64,000 nt of DNA. Origin: Dyadobacter sp. MSC1_007. GTDB taxonomy: Bacteria; Bacteroidota; Bacteroidia; Cytophagales; Spirosomataceae. The first letter of the stretch is position 1, and every line of letters starts with the position of its first letter. Positions 51,734-61,647 of this stretch are shown here, in pieces. The position numbers and the translations under genes are program-made. The stretch is taken from assembly GCF_023667495.1 (NCBI RefSeq), contig NZ_JAMOZL010000012.1:62001-126000 (forward strand), read 5' to 3'. The notes below the pieces were generated by a model. It saw only the letters and a program-made list of their open reading frames with translations, did not search any database and was not told the origin of the DNA.

Positions 51734-51913
51734 TCAACCCCTAACCCCCATCCTCCCCAAAAACCAACCAGTAACCACCACCGGCACGCCCAAAGTCAGC
51801 CATGACAATGCGTCCCAGACGTTATCACCGGCCAAAGCGGAGATGAGGCCGAATGCCGAGAGGATGCCAATGGACAAAGGCGTACCCCACACTTTCCAGA
51901 AATTATTTTTCAT
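51734..51913 (-). CDS. Small two-helix membrane protein of the iron uptake operon
   Basis: 59 residues, ATG at 51911-51913, TGA at 51734-51736. Two hydrophobic stretches (PLSIGILSAFGLISALAG and LGVPVVVTGWFLG) separated by a short polar loop (DNVWDALSWL). It starts 29 bases after the PepSY gene on the same strand and is the last gene of the receptor, DUF4374, PepSY set. Similar tiny proteins often follow PepSY genes in Bacteroidota; function unknown. Confidence 0.65.
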   Translation of the reverse strand: MKNNFWKVWGTPLSIGILSAFGLISALAGDNVWDALSWLTLGVPVVVTGWFLGRMGVRG

Positions 51914-51942
51914 AATGTCAATATCTTGAACGATCGTTCTGT

Positions 51943-53118
51943 TTATGCGTTTTCGCTTTGCGCCTGTACCGTCAGGATTTCGGAATCATTTTTTGCCAAC
52001 CGGCTGATATGGGCTTTCGTAGCCTTATTTCTTGCATACCAAAGGTAAAGCCCGCTACCCAGGATCACGATCGTAGCGATGTCGAACAATGCCCAGATGA
52101 TCTTCAAAGGCAAACCGCCGTAGTCGCCGAAATGCAGCGGTTGTGAAATAAACAATGCATTCACATACCACGGCATATTCCGCATGTCCGTCAAAATGCC
52201 ACTCTTGGCATCGATCAGAGCCGGTTTGATGATCCGTTTTGTCAGTGGCGTATTACCTTTCACGAATACAGCATAATGGTGCTCACTGGTAAATGGTGTT
52301 CCTGGAAAGGCAACAATAGACGGCTCCATACCTGGCGCCGCTTGCTTGGTAAGTGCAACGGCCTGATCCAGAGAGCTTAACTTGCCGGTAAGCGGCTTCG
52401 CGTTTTTGTAAGGCGCAGTCATTTCGGAAAGCTGCCCCATTTGCCAAAGGCCCAGAACGATTTCAGAAGCGGTGTTGATGACGCCGGTAAGCCCCACAAC
52501 TGTCCCCCAAACGATGGTGACGACCCCAAGCAGGTTATGAAGGTCCAGCCATTTAAGCCTTGTGGATCGCTGGGTGCGTACCATTCCAAAGTCGAAGCGT
52601 TTCATGATCGGGCCATACAGCATGATGCCCGAAACGATAGCGGCAACGAAAAGTAGCCCCATAAGCCCCAGAAATAGCTTTCCGCCAATGCCCATAAACA
52701 TATCGACATGCAGTTGCAGCATCACGTACATGAAACCTTCCTGGAAATTGGGCGTTTCAAGGATTTCCGCCGTATGGTCGTCCATGATCGCGATGGTGTA
52801 ATTGTCAGGTGGCGCATCGATGGAATCCGAGAGGCTGAAACTCGTCGTATTCGGCTCGTGCTCGTCCCAGTAAATGTAACGGATAACCTTGTTGGGATAC
52901 TTGGCCAGCGCGTTTGTTGCCTGCTTATCGAGCCCGGCCAGCGGTGTGCCGACGGGGACTTGTTTGGCCAGATGCGGCTTGCCTTCCAACTCTTCTATCT
53001 CCTCATGAAAAATCAGTGGAAGCCCGGTAAGGCATAGCATCAGCAAAAAAGCCGTGCAAATTAGGCTCGTCCATTTGTGGATCTGAAACCAGGTTTGAAT
53101 TTTTTTAACAGAGCTCAT
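51943..53118 (-). CDS. PepSY-associated membrane protein (siderophore-linked)
   Basis: 391 residues. Four membrane segments: WTSLICTAFLLMLCLTGLPL near the N-terminus, MGLLFVAAIVSGIMLYGPI near 165, LGVVTIVWGTVVGLTGVIN near 200 and ALFDIATIVILGSGLYLWYA near 350. PepSY-type periplasmic parts lie between them. This family is induced by iron lack and thought to reduce iron or release it from siderophores in the periplasm. It is third in the operon, 28 bases after the DUF4374 gene. Confidence 0.88.
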   Translation of the reverse strand: MSSVKKIQTWFQIHKWTSLICTAFLLMLCLTGLPLIFHEEIEELEGKPHLAKQVPVGTPLAGLDKQATNALAKYPNKVIRYIYWDEHEPNTTSFSLSDSIDAPPDNYTIAIMDDHTAEILETPNFQEGFMYVMLQLHVDMFMGIGGKLFLGLMGLLFVAAIVSGIMLYGPIMKRFDFGMVRTQRSTRLKWLDLHNLLGVVTIVWGTVVGLTGVINTASEIVLGLWQMGQLSEMTAPYKNAKPLTGKLSSLDQAVALTKQAAPGMEPSIVAFPGTPFTSEHHYAVFVKGNTPLTKRIIKPALIDAKSGILTDMRNMPWYVNALFISQPLHFGDYGGLPLKIIWALFDIATIVILGSGLYLWYARNKATKAHISRLAKNDSEILTVQAQSENA

Positions 53119-53146
53119 AATCGTAAAAGGTTATCCGTTTTGCGGT

Positions 53147-54388
53147 TTAATTTTCGCTCAGCTTGGCAAAACCCTGAATGCTGCCATCGTGCGCCACTTT
53201 GAACACGGAAGTCGCTTTGTTACCGTCTACGACATAATATCCGTCTTCATTAACTGTGGTTTTGGTGGTAGTTCCGGTGGTGATCACCGTGCCGTTCCTT
53301 ACCCACAGGTAAACTTTGCCATCGATTTCGGTGATAGCCTGTTCGTTGGCATAGGCGTAATCGTGAAGCGGCATGCCTTCGATCTTGGTAACCTGCTTGG
53401 TGGTCATGTTGTAGGTGTAGTATTCAAAAATGCTGGCAGTGAGGTTGGAATAATCTACTTTAAGCGGCACAGAAGCCATTTCGAAATACAGTTTTCCGCC
53501 TTTTACCAAAGCGGTCGCAATCGAATTGCCGGCTCTTAGGTCCTTAGTCGAGAATACCCATGTTTTGTCGAAATCGGTTTCTCCCTTTTTGATACGGATA
53601 ATCGAAGGGTTAGCGAATTGCGAGTTACCAAGACCGGTACTGTAAAGGTATAATGCGCCATCGTCGCCGATTGACCACATTTTATTCCCCGAGGAGCCCC
53701 ATCCAATGCTTTTTAAGCCATCATATTTGATCGTTTTTTCATACTTATCAGTGGCAATATCAAGCACCGCGAATTCAATTGCATTAAAAACATCATCGCC
53801 GTATCCGCCTCCTGCGGTGGTTCCGTAAGTGATACCAACATATAATTTGCCTTCTTTGGCGGCGATCGTGTGCTGGCCAACAGACTGATACTGAACACCG
53901 TCTTTCTTCACAACGGCGAGGTCGATTTCGCCTGTGCGTAGCATGGTGGTCGGGTTGAACTTTTGCAATTTGAGCGTTCCGCGGGTTACGTCCAGATAAT
54001 AACCGGTTGTTTCATTGACCACCAGGTATTGCGACGATCCTGCAATAAAACCCTCGTCTTTCAGGCTGCCATCGGCATTAATCGTGTATTTCTGCAAACC
54101 CTGATCGCCAGCTGCGTTTGCACGGTTGAAAAACCATTTTCCAAATGTCCGGAAACCAAAAGCATTCGCTACCTGCAGCGATTTGGTGTTGTTATTCTGG
54201 ATGCTTCCTGATGGAAAGCCGTCGATCGGTGTAATGAAACCAGCGTCGAAACGGGAAGTGGTGGTCATCAGCACAAACTTGTCTTTTTCAACGGGCGTCG
54301 GCGTTTCTCCGTTATCGTCGGAAGAGCAACTGACAAAAGCGGAAGCGGCAAAAAGGAGAAAAAGGAATTTTAGTGATTGGATTTTCAT
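53147..54388 (-). CDS. DUF4374-family lipoprotein
   Basis: 413 residues. Lipoprotein signal (FLFLLFAASAFVSCSS, anchor at Cys 21). The DUF4374 pattern begins KFVLMTTTSRFDAGFITPID, and the protein reads as a six- or seven-bladed propeller (RTFGKWFFNRANAAGDQGLQ; GEIDLAVVKKDGVQYQSVGQ). In Bacteroidota it is commonly encoded between a siderophore receptor and a PepSY protein, as here. Probably a surface or periplasmic siderophore-binding accessory; biochemistry unknown. Confidence 0.88.
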   Translation of the reverse strand: MKIQSLKFLFLLFAASAFVSCSSDDNGETPTPVEKDKFVLMTTTSRFDAGFITPIDGFPSGSIQNNNTKSLQVANAFGFRTFGKWFFNRANAAGDQGLQKYTINADGSLKDEGFIAGSSQYLVVNETTGYYLDVTRGTLKLQKFNPTTMLRTGEIDLAVVKKDGVQYQSVGQHTIAAKEGKLYVGITYGTTAGGGYGDDVFNAIEFAVLDIATDKYEKTIKYDGLKSIGWGSSGNKMWSIGDDGALYLYSTGLGNSQFANPSIIRIKKGETDFDKTWVFSTKDLRAGNSIATALVKGGKLYFEMASVPLKVDYSNLTASIFEYYTYNMTTKQVTKIEGMPLHDYAYANEQAITEIDGKVYLWVRNGTVITTGTTTKTTVNEDGYYVVDGNKATSVFKVAHDGSIQGFAKLSEN

Positions 54389-54414
54389 GATAATTGATTT
54401 GATAAAACAGAAAT

Positions 54415-56802
54415 TTATTTGAGGGTATAAGTCAATTTTAAATGGAGGCTTCGGCCTGCATTCTGGATGCGGAAATTGTCATAAACGCGTGCATTCAGGA
54501 AGTTTTTTGCTTGAAAACCAACCGAGAAACGACCCCCGGCCGGGTTGTAAGTGAAGCCTGCCGAATGCAATGCCTGGTTAGGAATGATGTTGGGCGCCTC
54601 AAATTTGGCTTTACCCCAAAGCCCCAGAAAACCGTCAGGTTCCAGGGATTTGGGTACATAATCGAGGTAATACTCTCTCACGAATGTGAAAAAGTAATAC
54701 AAGTGGATCTTGCCGCCGTTTCCTACGTGGTTGAAAGTGCTATTGAGTCCCAGATTGGCGAAGAAGTAAGGTGTATTCCTGAGCCGCGCTTTCTCTTTCA
54801 GGCGGTTAGCTGTATCGAAAAGCCGGAAATCCTGATAGGTGAAATTCCCGTTGGCGCGAAGCCAGTGCGTGAGCGATACTGTGAGGTCAGTTTCAAATCC
54901 CAAACCTTTTACATTCTCAACATTCTGATTTTGGGTAAACAAAAAGTCGATCGGCATTTTCAGGATCAGGTCGCGTGTGATCCGGTAAAATGAATTGACT
55001 TCCAGTGCATAGGAACCGCGTTTTTCAGTGCGGAAACCGAGATTAATATTAGTGCTCTTTTCCGGCTTCAGAAGAAAGTTGGAACGATGGAAATTGCCGT
55101 CCCCGAACATTTCGTCCTGCTCGGGCAGCCGGGTGGCAGCTTCTGCCGAAACCCTGAAAAAAGTGTTGCTGGTCAACGCGAATTTTATGGCTTCGGCGAT
55201 CCCAAAGCTATTTTCTGATGTGTAGCGGTGCTCGCCCAATGCGGTGCCGTATATGTCAACATTAATAGTGGAAGTATTGTAATGGAAGAATTTGGCGATC
55301 AGGTTATTGGTTAATTTCTCATTCAAAAAAACAGATTGAACCCCCGCCGCGCCGACTATTTTATAATATCTGGCAGGAAGCGACAAGATATCCTGCCCGG
55401 TTTCGGGCAATGTAAGTCCGCGCGGGTCACGACCTGTTCGACCGATGTTTGTCGATACTACATTCAATTCAGCCAGGTGTTTTTCGCCAATCTGATAGCC
55501 GAAATGGGTGCGGGAAGTGAAATAGGAGAACTTAATATCCGACAAACTGCCCCTCATCGTGATTTCACCTTCTCGCGACGGGCTGGGGATGAACTTGCCA
55601 TACCAGTTGTAAGTGCCGCGCGCGGTGTCCACCTGCTCTGTGTGGATGTTGCTGGCTGTCAGGAACTGGTCAATGCCGAGCCTCCCGAATTTCTTGCGGT
55701 AACGAAGCGTCGGAATCACCGAATACTGCCTGCTTACCGACGCCCCGAACGGTTGCGACATCGACGAGCCATATTGGTTTTGCCGGTTAATGCGGAACCA
55801 GGTCACGCCAGCACGCAGCTCGTCGGCCCAGCGGAGGTTGGTCAGCCCGCCGTATGCTTCGGTATAATAGTTAGTAAACTGGTTATGAAACAGGCGGACC
55901 GTGGCCGGTGTCCTCGCAGCAGTTTCCTGGTCGGTGACGATCACATCGACCTTATAATTATTATCTGACCGGTTCAGGAATGCATCTGCCCCGACGAAAA
56001 AATGGCGGGTAGTGTCGCTATATAATGCATTAAGCGACACACGGTGTGTATTGAACGAAGCCACTTCATAGGAAGCCTCCGCATATCGGTACAGCGACTT
56101 TTTGGTGACCATATTCACAGCTCCCCCGAGCGCGTCGGCGCCCAGACCTGTAGGCAGCACGCCCTTATACACTTCCACGCGTTCGAGCATGTTCACAGGC
56201 ACGAGGGAAATATTGTAACCGGCGCCAAGGTAATCCAGCGGAATACCGTCCTTGAAATTCTTGATCGCGCGGTCCTGAAAACCGTTCATCATCAGGCCCG
56301 CATTGGAGCCGAGGCCTCCGGTTTGCCGGATACGGATCCCTGCCGAGCGGTTCATCAGTTCCACCAGCGTGGAAGGCTGCTCCTGTACCGCTTTGGTATT
56401 GATTATTTCTGCCTTAATAGGTTGGAGGCGGGCTTGCTGCGTTTCGGTTTTGCCGACAACCTGCACTTCGGAAAGTAGTTTTTCATCCTCCTGCAATGTG
56501 AAAACCAATGCGTTGTTTTTTAGCTCACTGGCCGAAACAGTCCGCTCTTGCGTTTTGAAGCCCATATGCCGGACGGCAAAATGGTAACGCCCGGCAGGAG
56601 GCAGGGTTAATTTGAAGTGTCCGGCACCATCCGTGATCGCATCGATTTTAAGCTCTGGTAACGATACCGATGCTCCTGCCAACGGCCCTTTGCTGTCGCG
56701 GACGTTGCCTTCTATCTCATAACTGTTTTGTGCATAGGTCATTAGCGGAGCGAAAAGGCCCGTGATTAGAAAAAATAGTAACAGGTGGAGGAAAGGTTTC
56801 AA
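54415..56802 (-). CDS. TonB-dependent receptor, probably for a siderophore
   Basis: 795 residues. The start is TTG (56800-56802): it gives the signal peptide (KPFLHLLLFFLITGLFAPLM) and a stop lies two codons above, so no ATG is available upstream. Then a carboxypeptidase-regulatory-like domain (26-115; YEIEGNVRDSKGPLAGASVS), a plug (about 125-240; VLPTGLGADALGGAVNMVTK) and a 22-strand barrel ending LHLKLTYTLK. It heads the DUF4374-PepSY operon and faces the AraC regulator, the classical iron-uptake layout. Confidence 0.88.
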   Translation of the reverse strand: MKPFLHLLLFFLITGLFAPLMTYAQNSYEIEGNVRDSKGPLAGASVSLPELKIDAITDGAGHFKLTLPPAGRYHFAVRHMGFKTQERTVSASELKNNALVFTLQEDEKLLSEVQVVGKTETQQARLQPIKAEIINTKAVQEQPSTLVELMNRSAGIRIRQTGGLGSNAGLMMNGFQDRAIKNFKDGIPLDYLGAGYNISLVPVNMLERVEVYKGVLPTGLGADALGGAVNMVTKKSLYRYAEASYEVASFNTHRVSLNALYSDTTRHFFVGADAFLNRSDNNYKVDVIVTDQETAARTPATVRLFHNQFTNYYTEAYGGLTNLRWADELRAGVTWFRINRQNQYGSSMSQPFGASVSRQYSVIPTLRYRKKFGRLGIDQFLTASNIHTEQVDTARGTYNWYGKFIPSPSREGEITMRGSLSDIKFSYFTSRTHFGYQIGEKHLAELNVVSTNIGRTGRDPRGLTLPETGQDILSLPARYYKIVGAAGVQSVFLNEKLTNNLIAKFFHYNTSTINVDIYGTALGEHRYTSENSFGIAEAIKFALTSNTFFRVSAEAATRLPEQDEMFGDGNFHRSNFLLKPEKSTNINLGFRTEKRGSYALEVNSFYRITRDLILKMPIDFLFTQNQNVENVKGLGFETDLTVSLTHWLRANGNFTYQDFRLFDTANRLKEKARLRNTPYFFANLGLNSTFNHVGNGGKIHLYYFFTFVREYYLDYVPKSLEPDGFLGLWGKAKFEAPNIIPNQALHSAGFTYNPAGGRFSVGFQAKNFLNARVYDNFRIQNAGRSLHLKLTYTLK

Positions 56803-56920
56803 TTTCTATATTACTTTTACTTAATTAAGACTGTTTAAAAATAAGCGCAAATGTACCTCCCGCAGCCCGGGGTGGGTTAACGCCAAAAGCAGTATTAATG
56901 CCGCGAAAAACAGGATATCG

Positions 56921-57925
56921 ATGAGAATTGTATTTAAGTCGGAGGATTTTGCAGAACTCTGCCACGTTAGGGAGTACGCAGAAGGCTTCGAAGTGACGGA
57001 TAGCAAAGGTATCAGGGAAACAAAAACGGAAATGACCCACGGAGGGATGTATTCGTGCATTCACCGTATATACTGTCCCGGTATGGTGTTTTCCATGATT
57101 GAAGGAGCGCTCGACAAGGACCTGGTGCAAATACTGGAAAGTGACTTTCCATACCTGCAAATGCATTTCGAGCTTTCAACAACAGGTTGTCTGTATTATC
57201 CTGACGCACAGTTTGAGATCGACACGGTCATTTACGGCGGTTCACATTCGCTGCTGTTCTATCCGGCTTTGAAAGGAAAGTTGCATTATCTGAAAAAGCC
57301 GCTGTCTTATAGTGTAGAAATAGAACTTTCACTCGACTTTTTGAGAAGGTTGTTTCACGATGACCTCGAAGTATTAAAAGAATTTGGCACCAATATTGAA
57401 AAGAACCGCCCGGCGATCATGGGTAACCGCAGCTTTCCGATCACACCGGCGATGAAACGCCTGCTGGCCGAAGTTCGGGATTGTCCCTACACCGGTTCGT
57501 TGAAGAAGTTGTTTGTAGAAGCAAAAGTGGTAGAGCTGCTCACGCTTCAGATCAGCCAGATCAATGCATCCGAAACCGGTAAGAAAGCATTGAAAAAGCC
57601 GGATATCGATAAGCTGAACGAGGCCAGGGATTTGGTTGTCAATAATCTGCATAAGCCATTTTCCATTGAGGAGCTTGCGCGGACGGTAGGCATAAACCGC
57701 ACCAAATTGCAGGAAGGTTTCCGGGAAGTGTTTGGAACGACAGTCTTCGGTTATATTAGCGACATCCGGCTTGAAGACGCCCGGCAGCGGATACTTCGGG
57801 AGGATAACAACGCTACCATCGCCGAAATAGCCGCCATTTCGGGCTACAAAAACCCACAGCATTTCACAGCTGCATTCAAGAAAAAGTTTGGCCATCTACC
57901 GAAGGACTTGAAACAAAACGCATAA
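56921..57925 (+). CDS. AraC-family regulator (PchR-like)
   Basis: 334 residues. The C-terminal HTH_18 domain (about 235-334) has two helix-turn-helices: IEELARTVGINRTKLQEGFR and IAEIAAISGYKNPQHFTAAF. The intervening GTTVFGYISDIRLEDARQRI is typical of PchR-like regulators, which bind ferri-siderophore and activate the adjoining receptor operon. N-terminal sensing part (about 1-200). Transcribed divergently from the TonB receptor across 118 bases; the two probably share control sites there, but I could not place them. Confidence 0.85.
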   Translation: MRIVFKSEDFAELCHVREYAEGFEVTDSKGIRETKTEMTHGGMYSCIHRIYCPGMVFSMIEGALDKDLVQILESDFPYLQMHFELSTTGCLYYPDAQFEIDTVIYGGSHSLLFYPALKGKLHYLKKPLSYSVEIELSLDFLRRLFHDDLEVLKEFGTNIEKNRPAIMGNRSFPITPAMKRLLAEVRDCPYTGSLKKLFVEAKVVELLTLQISQINASETGKKALKKPDIDKLNEARDLVVNNLHKPFSIEELARTVGINRTKLQEGFREVFGTTVFGYISDIRLEDARQRILREDNNATIAEIAAISGYKNPQHFTAAFKKKFGHLPKDLKQNA

Positions 57926-57939
57926 TCACGTCCCTGGAT

Positions 57940-60729
57940 TTATACTCCGAATTTCCTGAGATTGTACACAAGGCTTATGAGGAAATAGCGTTTCAGCACC
58001 TTGCTTCGAACATCTTCAATATAAGAATCGCCGGTATTCCTCACCAGACTGCGGTTTTGGTTCAGTATATCAAAAACCTGCAAACGGATTTCTCCTTGTT
58101 TTGTTTTCAGGAACTGATGCGTAAGCGCAGCATTCCAAAGCGTAAATCTCTGGTTGTAGCCCGCCGCTCGGCCGGTAGTGCCGGTATAAGTGACGTCAGT
58201 GGTGACTACAAAATTGCCCGGAAGTTGCCAATGGACGTCCGCAGTGGCATATTGCGACCAGTAACGGCTGTTCTGCTGGGGTAGGAGCGTGTAGCGGGCG
58301 TCCTGAAAAGTAACTCGGCCGCTTATTCCATAATCCAGCTTGCCATTAAAATCCGACTGAAAGCGGACACCCTGTCCAAGCATCGTATTCTTCACTGAAT
58401 TGCCCAAAGCATTTACAAAACTGGTATTTCGGGCGAAATTTGCATTGGTAGTAAGGTTGACCGTTAACCGCAATGGCTGTATTTTCTTACTAAGTGATAA
58501 AAAGCCGTTGGCCGACCAAAAACCTTTCGTATTCACGGGCTTAGTAACCTGAACGCCGGTTTCGTCGGTCGCCGTCGATTGGCTGATACGGTTGTCGCTT
58601 TGGTTGAGAAATGCCGATGCGTACAGGTTGTCGGCACCCGCACGGGAAGATGCACTGTATGTCAATGAAAGGGTATGGTAATATTCAGGACGCAACGTAG
58701 GATTTCCCATGCTGATATTCAAAGGATTGGAGTTGTCCGGCACCGGTGAAAGCTGGTTAATGCCAGGGGAAGTAACGCGCGTCCGGTATTGAAAACGAAG
58801 GTTTTTATTTCCTGAAAAAGTATAGGTAAAAAGAGCATTCGGCATGAGATAGCCATAATTGCGCCGGTAATGCGAATCGTCTGTCTGGTTATGCGGTCGC
58901 AGGCTTGCCAGCTGCACATCCAGCCCGATGGTAAAAGAATAACGCAACCGCCTGTTCTGAAAGCTCGAACCCAGTCTGTTGGTCTCAAATGTGCTGTTAA
59001 AATCATTGGTCAGCAAACTATTCGGCTGATCGTAAGCGTCTGTTTCTTCGTTTTTGTCAAAAACATCACGCAGTAGCTTATTGAAGTTGCGGCTGTAAGC
59101 ATAACGGAATTCCAGTTTCTGGCTCAACGACAACGGCTCGGTGAATGAGAGCGACAATGTATTTTGTAAGGTTTCATGGTTTTGCCGGGCACGCTGTTGG
59201 AGTTGGTCTACCGAAGGATTGGTCGCCAATGAATCATAAAAAGTATTCAGCGAGTTGTTATAAGCAGTTGTTCTTCCATTCGTCAACATCGTGTTGAGGT
59301 TGGCCGAAAATGACCGGCCTTCCTTTTGGAACTTACGCATCAGCAATAGGTTATTGTAAGCACTAAGCCCATTGCCATTGAGGTCGTAATCGGTTTTGCC
59401 TGCATTCAGCGAATCGTTGGGCAAACGGTAGGCGTAACTTCTCAACCGGTTATTGAAATCCTGATTTTGAAAACTGATGTTTGGGGTAAGCCGGAGGCTT
59501 GTCATGCTGTCCAGAGGCATATCAAAGCGCCCATTAAAGCGGTGCGAGGTCATGGAGTTTTTGGAAAAACTGCTTTGATCGGTAAGAAATGAGCGGCCCG
59601 GTACTATATTCTCACGTCTGCTTTCCTGATCGGTGGTGGTGATGGTTTGGTTCGCAAAATAGCTGGCCGCCATTTCTGTGCGCTTTCCCCACCGTACTTT
59701 CGCGCTTTCATTCCGAAAGTTGATTCCAGCGGCCTTTACTTCGACAATATTGGAAGGGGCCTGCCCATTATCCTGGCCGCCGCCCGGTTCGCCCACGAGC
59801 TGCGGCCCGCCAGACCCCGGTCCCGGCAGGTTGCCGCCTGACATCGTGAAATTCTGCTGGTTGAGGTTATTGGCCTGCCCGATGACCGACAACTGCCTCA
59901 CCGGCCCTCCATTGCGGTTATTGAAGCGGTTTACATTCAGTCGCGCCTGATACCTCGTGCTGTTTTCACCCGGACTAGGCCCGGCCCCAAGCGCATTTTG
60001 TCCAAAATAACCCTTACCCTTATCCTTTTTAATGGTAATGTTAATCGTACGCTCACGGTTGCCATCGTCCATTCCCGAAAACTGTGACTGGTCGGAAGAC
60101 TGATCATAGAGCTGGACTTTGTCGACAATATCGGCTGGAAGATTGCGCGTTGCCATTTTGGGATCATTGCCAAAAAACGGTTTCCCATCAACCAAAACCT
60201 TGCTTACGCTTTGTCCGTTCGCCTTAATGGAGCCGTCGCGGGCCACCTCCACGCCGGGCAACTTGCGAAGCAACTCTTCCACCTGTGCATTTGGCTGGGT
60301 TTTGAACGAGCCTGCATTGAATTCGAGCGTGTCCTGTTTGATCGTCACAGGGGCGCTTTCCTGTCTGATCACGACCTCATTCAGCGTATTGTCCTGTTCA
60401 GTCAGGAAGATCGTTCCCACGTCTGTTTGCTGCGCGGCGGTGGTAATGGTTTTGGATGCATTACGGTAGCCTACAAACGTAACAAGCAAGCGATATGCAC
60501 CGGTGGCGACATTGCGAAGCCGGAAGCGCCCGTCCCCATCCGTGATCGTCGCGGTTACGTAGGCAGAATCCCGGGCGGTGAGCAGCGATACCGATGCCAT
60601 TCTCATAGGCTTATGGTTCACTGAATCCAGCACAATGCCCGTAATTTCTGTTTTGGGAGAGGTTTTCTGTGCATAACTGCTCGCACAGAATGCAAGCAGC
60701 ATGCAAATGAGCCAATTAGTTGCCTTCAC
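57940..60729 (-). CDS. TonB-dependent-receptor-like outer membrane beta-barrel protein
   Basis: 929 residues from GTG (60727-60729), overlapping the upstream GLPGLI-like gene by 14 bases. Signal peptide (MLLAFCASSYAQ), a carboxypeptidase-regulatory-like domain (28-115; EITGIVLDSVNHKPMRMASV) and a plug-like part (120-235; VEELLRKLPGVEVARDGSIK; VLVDGKPFFGNDPKMATRN). A large barrel of the OMP_b-brl_3 type completes it. A Gly/Pro/Gln-rich loop near 290-330. Such proteins are usually paired with a GLPGLI protein; substrate unknown. Confidence 0.88.
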   Translation of the reverse strand: MKATNWLICMLLAFCASSYAQKTSPKTEITGIVLDSVNHKPMRMASVSLLTARDSAYVTATITDGDGRFRLRNVATGAYRLLVTFVGYRNASKTITTAAQQTDVGTIFLTEQDNTLNEVVIRQESAPVTIKQDTLEFNAGSFKTQPNAQVEELLRKLPGVEVARDGSIKANGQSVSKVLVDGKPFFGNDPKMATRNLPADIVDKVQLYDQSSDQSQFSGMDDGNRERTINITIKKDKGKGYFGQNALGAGPSPGENSTRYQARLNVNRFNNRNGGPVRQLSVIGQANNLNQQNFTMSGGNLPGPGSGGPQLVGEPGGGQDNGQAPSNIVEVKAAGINFRNESAKVRWGKRTEMAASYFANQTITTTDQESRRENIVPGRSFLTDQSSFSKNSMTSHRFNGRFDMPLDSMTSLRLTPNISFQNQDFNNRLRSYAYRLPNDSLNAGKTDYDLNGNGLSAYNNLLLMRKFQKEGRSFSANLNTMLTNGRTTAYNNSLNTFYDSLATNPSVDQLQQRARQNHETLQNTLSLSFTEPLSLSQKLEFRYAYSRNFNKLLRDVFDKNEETDAYDQPNSLLTNDFNSTFETNRLGSSFQNRRLRYSFTIGLDVQLASLRPHNQTDDSHYRRNYGYLMPNALFTYTFSGNKNLRFQYRTRVTSPGINQLSPVPDNSNPLNISMGNPTLRPEYYHTLSLTYSASSRAGADNLYASAFLNQSDNRISQSTATDETGVQVTKPVNTKGFWSANGFLSLSKKIQPLRLTVNLTTNANFARNTSFVNALGNSVKNTMLGQGVRFQSDFNGKLDYGISGRVTFQDARYTLLPQQNSRYWSQYATADVHWQLPGNFVVTTDVTYTGTTGRAAGYNQRFTLWNAALTHQFLKTKQGEIRLQVFDILNQNRSLVRNTGDSYIEDVRSKVLKRYFLISLVYNLRKFGV

Positions 60730-61498
60730 CGGTCATGAGTTTTTGGTGAAAATCAGCCATCGCTTTTTGACGAATATCAGCCAGTTGTTCTTTTGTAACA
60801 GACTCGGCTTGAATATCCGGTTCTACCATTTTCGGGTCGATCTCGTCGGTATTCACTTTCGTTGCTTTAAACTGCTCACGGCTGGCCTCGATCAAAAGCG
60901 CTACGCCTTTTTCAGGGGTTAATGCAGGGATTGGGGAATATTGAAACGGCAGATCGGTGGTAAACCAAACCGTATAAGGCTCATTCCGGAACTGTACAGT
61001 GGCCTTCTTGCATTGGTACCCTGCTATTTTTTTAGTCTGATCCGTTATTTGCCAGTTGGGAGTCCGCTCTATCGCCGTTTCGGACTTGTAGGTTTTTGCG
61101 TCCTTATCTTTACCAATAGTCAAGTACGTCAGCACCATTCCTCTTTTGATATCCACATAACTTTTTTCCTCAAAGGGCCGTCCCATGTTGGTCCGTTGAG
61201 GAGCGCCGCCACCTGTTCCTGGCCCTTGCATCACAGTCCTGACGACCATATTTTCCTCATCGCGGCTTTCTTTGGCATAATCACCTGAGAAAGAAACCTT
61301 CTGTCCGAAAGTACGCGTATCCGGAATATCGCTTGGAAAATTAGGATCGCCGGGTTTCAGCTGCTCGCCATTGATCATGATCCGCATACCGGACGGATCC
61401 ACTTTCCGGACTACTTCATAGGCGATCTGTCCCGATTTCTGGGAATAACTGTGCTGGCCAATGCCAAGCAGCAAGAAAAGGAAAAGGTGTTTTTTCAT
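60716..61498 (-). CDS. GLPGLI-family-like periplasmic protein
   Basis: 260 residues. Signal peptide (HLFLFLLLGIGQHSYSQ). The family core is visible in IGKDKDAKTYKSETAIERTP, QTKKIAGYQCKKATVQFRNE and PYTVWFTTDLPFQYSPIPAL; the name-giving GLPGLI stretch is changed here to EKGVALLIEA. It precedes and overlaps the beta-barrel protein gene. Probably works with it in the periplasm or surface export. A doubled AGTGTTAAA repeat lies 67-85 bases upstream. Confidence 0.8.
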   Translation of the reverse strand: MKKHLFLFLLLGIGQHSYSQKSGQIAYEVVRKVDPSGMRIMINGEQLKPGDPNFPSDIPDTRTFGQKVSFSGDYAKESRDEENMVVRTVMQGPGTGGGAPQRTNMGRPFEEKSYVDIKRGMVLTYLTIGKDKDAKTYKSETAIERTPNWQITDQTKKIAGYQCKKATVQFRNEPYTVWFTTDLPFQYSPIPALTPEKGVALLIEASREQFKATKVNTDEIDPKMVEPDIQAESVTKEQLADIRQKAMADFHQKLMTGEGN

Positions 61499-61564
61499 GA
61501 CATCGTCTGGTTTGATTTTGAATGGATCAAAGGTCAGGCGATGGTTTGTAAGGTACTGCTATTT

Positions 61565-61583
61565 AGTGTTAAACAGTGTTAAA
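61565..61583. promoter_or_regulatory. Direct repeat AGTGTTAAA x2, candidate regulator site (copy 1)
   Basis: AGTGTTAAA at 61565-61573 and 61575-61583, a 10-base period. The first base is 67 bases before the GLPGLI-like ATG. A minus-strand -7-like element GACCTTTG (61528-61535) is 29 bases below it, and the divergent membrane-protein gene starts at 61648. The spacing is like that of OmpR-family sites. Confidence 0.55.
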
Positions 61584-61647
61584 GGACATTCCCGCAAGTT
61601 TCCGTTAACTAAAAAGAAAATGAGCGTGCGGTCGTGAAAACGCTGTA

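Noticed and set aside
51588..51929. Open frames on both strands across the purine/pyrimidine tract (up to 113 codons)
   Set aside because: Their sequence is low-complexity and produced by the repeat; the real gene there is the 59-residue membrane protein on the minus strand at 51734-51913.
56803..56920. Cobalamin or other riboswitch upstream of the TonB receptor operon
   Set aside because: The gap to the divergent AraC gene is 118 bases, and I see no conserved aptamer parts; AraC control is more likely.
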